From: Aestuariibius violaceus
GTDB lineage: Bacteria > Pseudomonadota > Alphaproteobacteria > Rhodobacterales > Rhodobacteraceae
Direction: 5' to 3'
NCBI RefSeq assembly: GCF_040779325.2
Contig: NZ_JBFONT020000004.1
Span: 124,001 to 188,000, forward strand
Length of the DNA stretch: 64,000 nt
Shown here: positions 8,052-16,482 of the stretch, piece by piece
How the letters are laid out: every line of letters starts with the position of its first letter
Numbering within the stretch: position 1 is the stretch's first letter
Notes under the pieces: model-generated
What the model was told of the DNA's origin: nothing
Seen by the model: only the letters and a program-made list of their open reading frames with translations
Databases searched by the model: none
Position numbers and translations under genes: made by a program

Positions 8052-9296
8052 ATGTCGAGCAACGCCGTCTTGCAAACCGAACCTCAGCCGATCGTCGCCT
8101 GTACGATCAGCCGCGATGTCCAGCGCTTCGATCTTCTCATCGAAGACATGGAGTCTGTCCTGGGCGAAAGCTGGGGCGACCTCACCTTCGACGATGCGAT
8201 CGCGTTTCTCGATCAGCCCGAAGCGGCCCAACTGGAATTCGTCGCCGTCGCGGTTGATGATCGGGATGAAAGCTCTCTCGCGCTGATCACCGATATCGTG
8301 AAGGCCGCGAAGCAGAAGAAGCTCAAGGTCATCGTGATCGCCGACGACATCACGCCCGGCGCGCTTCATACGCTCATGGGCAAAGGCGGTGACGAGTTCG
8401 TCCCCTACCCCCTTCCGGAAGGTGAGCTTGCCAACGCGATCGAGCGTATCCGCCGTCCAGATCCCATTGCCGCCTTGCCGGAAGAGATGCAGGCACAGAT
8501 CAAGAAGACAGGCAACAAGGACGGCAAGGTCATCGCCGTGCACGGCATGGCAGGTGGAACCGGCGCGACGCTCACCGCAGTCAACCTGGCCTGGGAACTG
8601 GCCAATACCGGGCGCAAGAAGGAACAGCCCGAGGTCTGCCTGATCGATCTCGACCTCCAGCAGGGCAGCGTTGCGACCTATCTCGACCTGCCCCGGCGGG
8701 AAACCATCTTCGAGCTTCTGTCAGACACTGAGAACATGGACAGCGAATCGTTCGTCGACGCGACCGTGACCTATGGCGAGAAGATGCAGGTTCTCACCTC
8801 GCCGACCGAGATGCTGCCGCTCGATTTCATCGACCCCGCAGATGTCGAGCGCATCGTCGAAATGGCACGGACCAATTTCGACTTCGTCATCATCGACATG
8901 CCCTCGACTATTGTTCCCTGGACGGAAACGGTGCTGAACGCGGCGCAAATCTACCTGGCAACGCTCGAGCTCGAAATGCGGTCGGCTCAGAACACCCAGC
9001 GGATGAAGCGCCTCCTGCAATCGGAAGAGCTACCGTTCGAAAAGTTCCGCTTCATCCTGAATCGCGCTCCGAAGGGCATGGATCTGAACGGCAAGAGCAG
9101 GGTGAAACGGCTGGGTGAATCGCTTGGCATCTCTCTCGAAGTTCATCTGCCAGACGGCGGCAGGCAGGTTGTCGAGGCCTGCGACCACGGCGCACCGCTG
9201 GCCGAGTTCGCAGGCAAACTGCCGCTTCGCAAGGAATTCTCAAAACTGGCGCAATCGATCTACGAAGTCAGTCGCGCTGAAGCCGTCGCTCAATAA
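8052..9296 (+). CDS. cpaE: Pilus assembly ATPase-like protein CpaE/TadZ
   Basis: The 414-aa protein has an N-terminal receiver-like domain (residues ~15-135) and a C-terminal MinD/ParA-like domain. The P-loop reads GMAGGTGATLTA, with Ala in place of the usual Lys; atypical P-loops of this kind are a known feature of CpaE/TadZ. CLIDLDLQQG and FVIIDMPS correspond to the later nucleotide-binding motifs. These proteins mark the pole or site where the Tad machine assembles. The ATG at 8052 has AAAGGGA upstream and fits the family N-terminus better than the GTG at 7992. It leads directly into cpaF after 11 bases. Confidence 0.92.
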   Translation: MSSNAVLQTEPQPIVACTISRDVQRFDLLIEDMESVLGESWGDLTFDDAIAFLDQPEAAQLEFVAVAVDDRDESSLALITDIVKAAKQKKLKVIVIADDITPGALHTLMGKGGDEFVPYPLPEGELANAIERIRRPDPIAALPEEMQAQIKKTGNKDGKVIAVHGMAGGTGATLTAVNLAWELANTGRKKEQPEVCLIDLDLQQGSVATYLDLPRRETIFELLSDTENMDSESFVDATVTYGEKMQVLTSPTEMLPLDFIDPADVERIVEMARTNFDFVIIDMPSTIVPWTETVLNAAQIYLATLELEMRSAQNTQRMKRLLQSEELPFEKFRFILNRAPKGMDLNGKSRVKRLGESLGISLEVHLPDGGRQVVEACDHGAPLAEFAGKLPLRKEFSKLAQSIYEVSRAEAVAQ

Positions 9297-9307
9297 GGAC
9301 GCTGCCG

Positions 9308-10753
9308 ATGTTCTCCAAATACAAAAAAGACACCCCGTCAAAACCCCAGGCCGCTGGCGGAAACGTCACCCCGCTGCCCAAGGCCGAAGCGACCCGCAAG
9401 GTCGCGTCGAGCGCGAGTAAGCCCGCGCCGCAACCGAAGCGCCCTGCCGAGGCGTCGCCTGTGGATAAGGAGCGCAAGAAAAAGGAGCGGCTGCAGGACG
9501 TCAAGCTCGAGCTCCACAAAGCGCTCCTCGACAACCTGAACCTCGCGGCCCTCGAAAAGGCGTCTGAGCAAGAGCTGCGTCAGGAAATCAGCTCGATCGC
9601 GAGCGAGACGCTCGAAGAAATGGGCGTCGCCCTGAACCGCGAGGACCGGTCCCAACTCAACCAGGAACTGTTCCACGAGGTTAAGGGCCTTGGTCCGCTC
9701 GAAACGCTTCTGCAGGACGATGAGGTCAACGACATTCTCGTCAATGGCCCACAACAGATCTTCGTCGAGCGCGACGGCAAGCTCCAGCTGACAGACGTTA
9801 CCTTCAAGGACGAACGCCACCTTCTGCGGATCATCGACAAGATCGTGTCGGCCGTCGGCCGCCGCGTCGATGAATCGAACCCGTACGTCGACGCCCGCCT
9901 TGCGGATGGTTCGCGTTTCAACGCGATGGTGCCACCGATTGCAGTCGATGGATCGCTCGTCTCGATTCGTAAGTTCAAAAAGGACAAGCTGTCGATCGAC
10001 GAATTGGTGAAATTCGGCGCCTTCACCGAAGAGATGGCCGCCTATATCCAGGCGGCCGTGTCGACCCGCCTCAACATCATCGTCTCAGGCGGTACCGGTT
10101 CCGGTAAAACGACCACGCTCAACGCGCTGTCTTCCTTCATCGACGATGCCGAACGCATCCTGACGATCGAGGATACGGCGGAACTGCAGCTCCAGCAGAC
10201 CCATGTGGGCCGGATGGAAAGCCGCCCGGCCAACGTCGAAGGGCGCGGCGCCGTCACCCAGCGGGACTGTCTGAAGAACGCCCTGCGGATGCGTCCCGAC
10301 CGCATCATCGTGGGGGAGACGCGGGGCGACGAAGTCATCGACATGCTCCAGGCCATGAACACTGGCCACGACGGTTCGATGACCACGATCCACGCCAACT
10401 CCGCCCGTGACGCTTGCTCGCGTCTGGAAAACATGGTCGCGATGGCCGGGATTGAGATGCCGGTGAAGGCCATCCGCGCCCAGATCGCTTCGGCTGCCCA
10501 CCTCATCGTGCAGGTCAGCCGTCTGCAGGACGGCTCGCGTCGCATGGTCTCGATCACAGAGGTGACCGGGATGGAAGGCGACGTGATCTCGATGCAGGAG
10601 GTCTTCCGTTACCAGCGCGTCGGCCTGACGCCCGACAACAAGATCATCGGCCACTTCACGGCCAACGGCGTGCGCTCGCACTTCTCGCAACGTTTCAAGC
10701 TCTGGGGCTTCGACCTGCCGGCCTCGATCTTCGAACCCATGGTTGCGGAGTAA
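9308..10753 (+). CDS. cpaF: Tad pilus motor ATPase CpaF/TadA
   Basis: This 481-aa protein is a VirB11/PilT-type secretion ATPase. A charged, Lys-rich N-terminus precedes the conserved ATPase region, with GPQQIFVERDGKLQ, IDKIVSAVGRRVDESNP and RKFKKDKLSIDELVK. Walker A is SGGTGSGKTTTLNAL, Walker B lies in RPDRIIVGETRGDEVIDMLQAMNTGHDG and the His-box follows in SMTTIHANSARDA. It powers both extension and, in Tad systems, retraction from the cytoplasmic face of the inner membrane. It is followed after 8 bases by tadB. The length is normal for the family and all ATPase motifs are intact. Confidence 0.96.
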   Translation: MFSKYKKDTPSKPQAAGGNVTPLPKAEATRKVASSASKPAPQPKRPAEASPVDKERKKKERLQDVKLELHKALLDNLNLAALEKASEQELRQEISSIASETLEEMGVALNREDRSQLNQELFHEVKGLGPLETLLQDDEVNDILVNGPQQIFVERDGKLQLTDVTFKDERHLLRIIDKIVSAVGRRVDESNPYVDARLADGSRFNAMVPPIAVDGSLVSIRKFKKDKLSIDELVKFGAFTEEMAAYIQAAVSTRLNIIVSGGTGSGKTTTLNALSSFIDDAERILTIEDTAELQLQQTHVGRMESRPANVEGRGAVTQRDCLKNALRMRPDRIIVGETRGDEVIDMLQAMNTGHDGSMTTIHANSARDACSRLENMVAMAGIEMPVKAIRAQIASAAHLIVQVSRLQDGSRRMVSITEVTGMEGDVISMQEVFRYQRVGLTPDNKIIGHFTANGVRSHFSQRFKLWGFDLPASIFEPMVAE

Positions 10754-10761
10754 ACCTCACC

Positions 10762-11733
10762 ATGCAGATCTCTATCGAACCCATCATCTACGGCCTGATC
10801 TTCGTGGCGGTCCTCGTGATCGTCGAAGGCCTGTATCTCTTGTTCTTCGGAAAATCGATCAGCACGAACCGACGCGTCAACCGCCGGCTCGAGATGCTCG
10901 AGAAAGGCGGCGGCAACCGCGAGAAGGTTCTGGAACAGCTCCGCAAGGAGATGAGCCAGCACATGTCCTCATCGGGCATCCCGCTCTATTCGATACTGGC
11001 GGAGAAGGCCCAGAAGGGGAACATTGCCTTCTCCCCGATCCAGCTGATCATCATCATGGGCGTCGTCACGGTCATCGCGTTTGTGTTTCTCACCTTTGGA
11101 ACAAGCGCCGGCGGACCGGTGAAAGTCGTTGTCGCAGTCGGCATGGGCGTCGGCGGGGTCTACATGTGGGTCAACCGCCGCGCCAAGAAGCGCCTCGGTG
11201 CCATCGAGGAGCAGCTGCCGGAGGCCGTGGAATTGATGGTGCGGTCCCTCCGCGTCGGTCACCCGTTCGCCTCGGCAATCAACATCGTCGCGAAGGAGGT
11301 TCCGGATCCACTCGGATCGGAAATGGGGATCATTGCTGATGAATCGGCTTATGGCCGTGAAATCTCGGAAAGCCTGAAAGACCTTGCAGAGCGGATGGAT
11401 ATGCAGGACCTTCGCTTTCTCGCCGTCGCAGTTACCATTCAGCAGCAGGCCGGGGGCAATCTCGCCGAGATCCTCGATGGCCTGGCCAAGGTGATCCGGG
11501 CGCGGTTCCGTCTCTTCCGTAAGGTCAAGGCAATCACGGCAGAGGCACGTTGGTCGGGTGTGTTCCTGTCCGCCTTCCCGTTTCTAGCTCTTATTGCAAT
11601 CAACCTGCTAAAGCCCGACTATTACTCCGAGGTGCAGGGCACCCCTGCCTTCGTTCCGGCGGTTCTTGTCGTCTGCGCATTCCTGGCTGCCAACCTGTTC
11701 GTCATGCGCTGGCTCACCAACATCAAGGTCTGA
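10762..11733 (+). CDS. tadB: Tad inner-membrane platform protein TadB
   Basis: The 323-aa protein has a GspF/T2SSF domain. An N-terminal membrane segment (IYGLIFVAVLVIVEGLYLLFF) is followed by a cytoplasmic charged stretch, two helices near residues 90-135, the T2SSF core (EQLPEAVELMVRSLRVGHPFASAI.., QQQAGGNLAEILDGLAKVIRARFRLFRKV) and two C-terminal helices. It forms the inner-membrane platform with TadC on which CpaF acts. It starts 8 bases after the cpaF stop and ends 4 bases before tadC, which indicates a single operon. Confidence 0.94.
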   Translation: MQISIEPIIYGLIFVAVLVIVEGLYLLFFGKSISTNRRVNRRLEMLEKGGGNREKVLEQLRKEMSQHMSSSGIPLYSILAEKAQKGNIAFSPIQLIIIMGVVTVIAFVFLTFGTSAGGPVKVVVAVGMGVGGVYMWVNRRAKKRLGAIEEQLPEAVELMVRSLRVGHPFASAINIVAKEVPDPLGSEMGIIADESAYGREISESLKDLAERMDMQDLRFLAVAVTIQQQAGGNLAEILDGLAKVIRARFRLFRKVKAITAEARWSGVFLSAFPFLALIAINLLKPDYYSEVQGTPAFVPAVLVVCAFLAANLFVMRWLTNIKV

Positions 11734-11737
11734 TCCC

Positions 11738-12721
11738 ATGGAAGCTTTCACCACCTACTTTACCGAGATGCTTGGTCCTTTAGGCCCCCTTCTCGTCCTT
11801 GGGGTCGCCGGGATGTTCCTGATCCTGATGACGCTGCCCATCCTTCTGAAAAAGCAGGTCGACCCGCTCGACAAACTCAAGGGCGGCGCAAATCTCGACT
11901 TCGGCAATGAAAAGAAGGCGGGTCTCCGCTTCCGCCCGGGCAGCAAGATCGACCGGCTGGAGCGCTACAAAAACTTCCTCGAGCCGCAGAACGAGGAAGA
12001 ATATTCCGCCATCAAGCTCAAGCTGATCCAGGCGGGGTATCGCGGCAAATCGGCCGTTCAAGTTTTCCACTTCGCCCAGTTCGCCTTCGGCATGATTGGC
12101 CTGCTGGCCGGCATCGCATACTCCATCGTCGCAAGCTCTACTGGCCAGCCTTCGTCTGCGGCGACGATTTTCTCGATTCTCATACCTGCAGCAGTTGGTT
12201 ATCTCGGTCCAAAATATTGGGTCACTCGTCGCCAGCAGGCCCGTCAAACGGAGATTGAGAACGGCTTTCCAGACAGCCTCGACATGATGCTGGTCTGTGT
12301 TGAGGCCGGTCAATCGCTCGACCAGGCGATCGTCCGCGTTGCGAAAGAGATCCGGTCAGGTTTCCCCGCACTTGCGGATGAGTACGAAATGGTCGCTCAC
12401 GAAATCAAGGCGGGCAAAGACAAGACCGCTGTTCTAAAAGACATGTCGGAACGTGCTGGGGTTCCTGACGTCGCTAGCTTCGTTACCGTTCTGATCCAGT
12501 CCCAACAATTCGGCACTTCCATCGCCGAAGCACTTCGTGTCTATGCCGACGAAATGCGTGACAAGCGAGTCATGCGGGCCGAGGAAAAGGCGAATACGCT
12601 TCCGACGAAGATGACGCTCGCAACGATGATGTTGACGGTTCCGCCGCTCCTGATCATCTTGATCGGACCATCGGTCTACGGAATGTGGGTTACGCTCTCG
12701 AGTGACTTCTCGCCGAGCTGA
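11738..12721 (+). CDS. tadC: Tad inner-membrane platform protein TadC
   Basis: This 327-aa protein is the second T2SSF-domain platform protein. It has an N-terminal helix (LGPLLVLGVAGMFLILMTLPILL), a pair of helices near residues 115-165, and the core NGFPDSLDMMLVCVEAGQSLDQAIVRVAKEI and LIQSQQFGTSIAEALRVYADEMRDKRVMRAEEKA. A hydrophobic C-terminus follows. The ATG at 11738 is 4 bases after the tadB stop and gives the standard N-terminus; a longer in-frame opening at 11666 overlaps tadB and is rejected. It pairs with TadB to form the motor platform. Confidence 0.94.
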   Translation: MEAFTTYFTEMLGPLGPLLVLGVAGMFLILMTLPILLKKQVDPLDKLKGGANLDFGNEKKAGLRFRPGSKIDRLERYKNFLEPQNEEEYSAIKLKLIQAGYRGKSAVQVFHFAQFAFGMIGLLAGIAYSIVASSTGQPSSAATIFSILIPAAVGYLGPKYWVTRRQQARQTEIENGFPDSLDMMLVCVEAGQSLDQAIVRVAKEIRSGFPALADEYEMVAHEIKAGKDKTAVLKDMSERAGVPDVASFVTVLIQSQQFGTSIAEALRVYADEMRDKRVMRAEEKANTLPTKMTLATMMLTVPPLLIILIGPSVYGMWVTLSSDFSPS

Positions 12722-12762
12722 GGCAAACATCCGGCAAGCTGGCGAAAGTGTATCGGTCTCAC

Positions 12763-13323
12763 ATGGGTAAGATGAGACACCTCGTTCTTTGTCTGACGCC
12801 GCTCCTCGCGGCCTGCTCCGATGACCCGTTCGCCCCAGTCGGCGAGCGGGTTTACGCGCCGGGCGTCGCCAGCCGTGGCGAAACCGTTGACCAGCTTCTG
12901 GTTGGTCATCGCCTGATGGCCTCTGGAGAATATGAGCTCGCCCGTCAGGCATATCTGCGCGCAACCGCAGAGCGTGGCTTCAATGCCGACACTCTATCGG
13001 CTCTCGGCTCGGCCAATCTCCGCCTCGGCCGCCTCAACCAAGCCGAGGCGCTTATGCGTCGCGCCGTTGACGAAGACCCCGAATTTCCCGCTGCCTGGAA
13101 CAATCTCGGTGTCGTCCTGATGGAGAAGGGCGAATTCGCCGAGGCCCGCCAAGTCTTTCGTCGCGCCTTTGCAACGTCAAATGGCGAAAGCGACGAGATT
13201 CGCGACAACCTGAAACTGGCTATCGCAAATCTCAACAATCCGGGGTATGATCCTCAAAACGATAGCGAATTCAAATTGGTGGCGCAGGGCGGGGGGCGAT
13301 ACCTCATTCTGCAAACACCATAG
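12763..13323 (+). CDS. TPR lipoprotein, TadD-like (first copy)
   Basis: This is a ~186-aa tetratricopeptide protein. The N-terminus (MRHLVLCLTPLLAAC) is a lipoprotein signal with lipobox LAAC. At least two TPR motifs follow: ADTLSALGSANLRLGRLNQAEALMRRAVDEDPE and PAAWNNLGVVLMEKGEFAEARQVFRRAF. TadD-type TPR lipoproteins help pilus assembly, perhaps as a secretin pilotin. The exact start is uncertain between ATGs at 12763 and 12772, and no strong ribosome-binding site is visible for either. It lies in line with tadC and a second TPR lipoprotein gene, so it is almost certainly part of the locus. Confidence 0.85.
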   Translation: MGKMRHLVLCLTPLLAACSDDPFAPVGERVYAPGVASRGETVDQLLVGHRLMASGEYELARQAYLRATAERGFNADTLSALGSANLRLGRLNQAEALMRRAVDEDPEFPAAWNNLGVVLMEKGEFAEARQVFRRAFATSNGESDEIRDNLKLAIANLNNPGYDPQNDSEFKLVAQGGGRYLILQTP

Positions 13324-13351
13324 CAGGCGAGAGCAGTAAAAGGACGCAACA

Positions 13352-14212
13352 ATGCGCCACTCTATCTTTGTAACCCTGTCTCTGACGGGGCTTATCGCTG
13401 TATCCGGATGCGACCGCCCGGACAGCGAGGCAGAGGTCAACAGGGCCCTCCGCGACATCAACGTCATCGACGAGACCAATCTCAACGACGTGATGCTCCA
13501 GTCGAGCGATCCGGGCGAAGCCGTCGCCTACTTCACACGGGCAAGCACCGCCAATCCGGATCGGATCGATCTCGCCCGTGGCCTTGCCAAATCCCTGATC
13601 CGCGCCAAGCGCCCCGCCATGGCGATCCAGGCTTGGAAGCGTGTCACGGAAATGGAAGAGGCGACCTACGACGATCAGGTCGAACTGGCCGACGCCTATA
13701 TCCGCGACAGTAAGTGGGACGAGGCGAGTGCGACGCTGAACGCGATCCCACCGACCCACGAAACCTACAAGCGCTATCGGCTTGAAGCGATGGTCGCCGA
13801 TAGCCAGCAGCAATGGGAAAAGGCCGACAGCTTCTACGAGATCGCCATCGGCCTGACGCTCAAGCCCGCGCCGGTCCTCAATAACTGGGGATTCTCCAAG
13901 CTCACCCGCGGCGATGCGCGCGGTGCGGAACGTCTATTCGCAGAGGCACTACGCGAGGATCCGGGCGAGTTCACGACCAAGAACAACCTCGTTCTCGCCC
14001 GTGCGGCGCAGCGCAACTATGACCTGCCGGTCATCCAGATGACCCAGATCGAACGCGCACAGCTCCTCTACACGGTCGCTCTGGCTGCAATAAAGCAAGG
14101 CGACGTCGCTACTGGCCGCGGCCTGTTGAAAGCGGCGATCGATACCCATCCACAGCATTTCGAAGCCGCATCGCGCAGCCTCAAGGCGCTCGAAGCGAAC
14201 GTCACCAACTGA
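13352..14212 (+). CDS. TPR lipoprotein, TadD-like (second copy)
   Basis: This 286-aa protein has a lipoprotein signal with lipobox VSGC (MRHSIFVTLSLTGLIAVSGC). TPR-type repeats fill most of the rest, among them ANPDRIDLARGLAKSLIRAKRPAMAIQAWKRVTEM, VELADAYIRDSKWDEASATL and LNNWGFSKLTRGDARGAERLFAEALREDP. A ribosome-binding site (AAAGGA) precedes the ATG. Two TPR lipoproteins in a row at this point are typical of tad loci, and the likely role is outer-membrane assembly of the secretin or pilus stability. It ends 13 bases before the prepilin peptidase gene. Confidence 0.88.
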   Translation: MRHSIFVTLSLTGLIAVSGCDRPDSEAEVNRALRDINVIDETNLNDVMLQSSDPGEAVAYFTRASTANPDRIDLARGLAKSLIRAKRPAMAIQAWKRVTEMEEATYDDQVELADAYIRDSKWDEASATLNAIPPTHETYKRYRLEAMVADSQQQWEKADSFYEIAIGLTLKPAPVLNNWGFSKLTRGDARGAERLFAEALREDPGEFTTKNNLVLARAAQRNYDLPVIQMTQIERAQLLYTVALAAIKQGDVATGRGLLKAAIDTHPQHFEAASRSLKALEANVTN

Positions 14213-14225
14213 TGCGGCCACGCCG

Positions 14226-14732
14226 GTGGACCTGACAACAGCACAGGCGCTCTGGTTTCTGCCGCCTGTGCTTCCGATCTGCATTTACGTCATCTGGTCC
14301 GATCTGGCGCGGATGAAGATCCCGAACATCGCGACGGACACGTTGCTCGTCGTTTTTGCAATCGTCGGCCTCCTGGCCTTGCCCTTTGATGCCTATCTCT
14401 GGCGCTGGCTTCACTTCGGTGTCGTCCTCGCACTCGGCATCGCCTTCAACGCCGCAGGTGCCATGGGCGGCGGCGACGCCAAGTTTTGCGCATCGGCGGC
14501 CCCATTTATCGCCTTTGGTGACCTCGTGATCATCCTCGTACTTGTCAGCGCCGCCGCGCTGGCTGGTGTGGCGTCTCACAAGATCGCGAAACGCACCCCG
14601 ATCCGCAGATGGACCCCCGATTGGGTAAGTTGGAACCCGGAGGTGGGCAAGCGGAAGTTCCCGATGGGCTACCCGCTCGCCGGAAGCCTTCTCGCCTATC
14701 TCGTGGCGGGCCTCTTCTACGGCGCGGCGTAG
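14226..14732 (+). CDS. cpaA: Prepilin peptidase CpaA/TadV
   Basis: This 168-aa, multi-spanning aspartic peptidase cleaves the Flp leader after Gly. The two catalytic aspartates are visible: Asp26 in WSDLARMKIPN and Asp84 in the GxGD-type motif MGGGDAKF. It lacks the N-terminal methyltransferase domain of PilD-type enzymes, as expected for TadV. The start is GTG. It is the last gene of the tad operon and its end overlaps the convergent membrane glycosyltransferase-like gene by 16 bases. Confidence 0.93.
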   Translation: MDLTTAQALWFLPPVLPICIYVIWSDLARMKIPNIATDTLLVVFAIVGLLALPFDAYLWRWLHFGVVLALGIAFNAAGAMGGGDAKFCASAAPFIAFGDLVIILVLVSAAALAGVASHKIAKRTPIRRWTPDWVSWNPEVGKRKFPMGYPLAGSLLAYLVAGLFYGAA

Positions 14733-16336
14733 AGCACAAAGAGCTCCGTCCGCATGACCTCCTCCAAGGGCTCTTCAAGCGTCTCCTCGAGCGTCTCAAG
14801 GACTTCCCGCCGCATCTGAAGTGACATGTAGCAAAATGGGACTAACAGATAATCCGCATCATCCCATCCCGGCAAACCACCATAATACCAAGGTGAGCCA
14901 TTCTTGAGACGTCCAAAATCGCCAAACAACCATGGGAACGACTGTAGATCGGCGACGAATATCTTCTTCTGAGCAAACCCAGCATCTTCTAGGCTCGTCG
15001 TTATCTGCAGCATCAATATCGCGACGCCAAACCTAATACCACAAGACGGGAAGGTCTCGCCTTGGAACGAAGTATCATCCGGCAAGAGATCCGGATCTGC
15101 GAGGGTAGCTAAGGGTCCACCGGGCTCATCCAACGCAACGATGACTTCCGAGCGAAATTGTCTCGTCCGCGCTAGAAGCAAATCGTTGTGCCGCTTCTGC
15201 GAAAGCAAAAGCGGAGTATAATCCTCCTCGGCATCGATCCCAACCATCGCGATGGGCGAATAGGCCATGTTGATGTAGGACGGCGCAATAGACGCAATAA
15301 CGAAAGCCGACGTCGCCACCGTCGCCATACGCATGTTCCAGCCAACGCCGTTTTCAACGCTGTTGTCAGGCAAAGCCGCTAGAAGCAACACAGCGACAAA
15401 GAGGAGCCATTGCGGATCATTGCCGAAATTCTGGTAGGTGATGTAGGCGAAGGCGGGCAACAGCAGCAGCAGCAAAAGGCCCTCACGCTCCCGCCCGCTT
15501 TGGCGAAGGATGATGACCGCCGCCAATGCAGCAAGTGTCCCGGCACGGTAGGGCGGCGCCGTCAGCACGCCCACAAAGCTCTTGCCCGGGGCGGACCGTA
15601 TCTCAGACTGCGCAACGGTCAGCAGATCACCGGCATAGGCCATCCAGTATTCCGGTCCGAGCCATAACGTGACACCCGCCGCCACGACCAGCCCCGCAAC
15701 GAAGGCAACAGCCAGCGCCCGCCAGTCCTGACGCATAAGTAGCGCCAGGATCAGGATCGGGATCAGCACAGCGGCATATGTCGCCTTGATCAGGACGAGA
15801 GCCGCAGCGCACAAACCGATCACAATCCCGTCAAGCGTGGGAGCAGCCTTTCGCGGTTCGAAAACAGCCAATCCCAGCGCGATGAAGGAGATCGCCCAGG
15901 CCCAGCGATTGTAATGCATCGAGATCGACAGGCCCTCGCTCGACCCGCCATCGATCATGGCCAGCGCAAGCACGACGATGCTTCCGGCAAACAGGACAGC
16001 GGGCCAGAACCCAAAGCGGCTCGTACCCACGCGCCAGGCCATCGGCGCAAGGATGACGGCAACGAGGATCTGCGAAAAGATGATGGACAGACCGATCCCG
16101 AACCCGGCCATGACGAACATAGCGAATGGCGCTGCAGCAAGGCCCCCGATCGGCGTCATGAAATCCAGATGCGGCACCTGACCATCGGCCATGCGCAGCA
16201 CGATCTCCGACATGTGGATGGCGTCACCCTCGTGCTTGGTCAGCAGCACGGCGCCCTGCAACAGTGCGGCACCCCCCAAAACCACAATCAATCCGGTCAA
16301 AATTGCGGCAAGAATAAGCGAATTGCGGCGCTCCAT
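14717..16336 (-). CDS. GT-C-like multi-pass membrane glycosyltransferase (putative)
   Basis: This 539-aa protein has about ten hydrophobic segments and a hydrophilic C-terminal part of ~170 residues. The first loop after TM1 reads HEGDAIHMSEIVLRMADG followed by QVPHLDFMTPIGG. The pattern of an acidic pair, then G-x-x-P-x-x-D-F and a Pro-Gly-rich turn, is the usual look of GT-C transferases that use polyprenyl-phosphate sugars; Glu36/Asp38 would be catalytic candidates. I do not recognise a named family. It converges on, and overlaps, the prepilin peptidase gene, and DprE1/DprE2/UbiA-like genes lie on the other side of the tad locus. A role in attaching a lipid-linked sugar to pilin or another envelope target is inference. 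Confidence 0.62.
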   Translation of the reverse strand: MERRNSLILAAILTGLIVVLGGAALLQGAVLLTKHEGDAIHMSEIVLRMADGQVPHLDFMTPIGGLAAAPFAMFVMAGFGIGLSIIFSQILVAVILAPMAWRVGTSRFGFWPAVLFAGSIVVLALAMIDGGSSEGLSISMHYNRWAWAISFIALGLAVFEPRKAAPTLDGIVIGLCAAALVLIKATYAAVLIPILILALLMRQDWRALAVAFVAGLVVAAGVTLWLGPEYWMAYAGDLLTVAQSEIRSAPGKSFVGVLTAPPYRAGTLAALAAVIILRQSGREREGLLLLLLLPAFAYITYQNFGNDPQWLLFVAVLLLAALPDNSVENGVGWNMRMATVATSAFVIASIAPSYINMAYSPIAMVGIDAEEDYTPLLLSQKRHNDLLLARTRQFRSEVIVALDEPGGPLATLADPDLLPDDTSFQGETFPSCGIRFGVAILMLQITTSLEDAGFAQKKIFVADLQSFPWLFGDFGRLKNGSPWYYGGLPGWDDADYLLVPFCYMSLQMRREVLETLEETLEEPLEEVMRTELFVLYAAP

Positions 16337-16482
16337 CTCTGCTTTGCCTCATTGCTGTTTCTTTTTTGACGATTCTATCGGGTCTAACCCGTCATTGTCC
16401 GTGGTGCGGGTCTTTTTTGTCGTTTGAAAGGCACCGTAGGGACGGATTGGCCACAAAACTTGCGGAGCGTTCCGAGGCATTC

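Noticed and set aside
8570..8610. CpaE P-loop lacking the usual Lys, considered as a disabling mutation
   Set aside because: Atypical P-loops are a normal property of CpaE/TadZ proteins, so this is not evidence of a broken gene.
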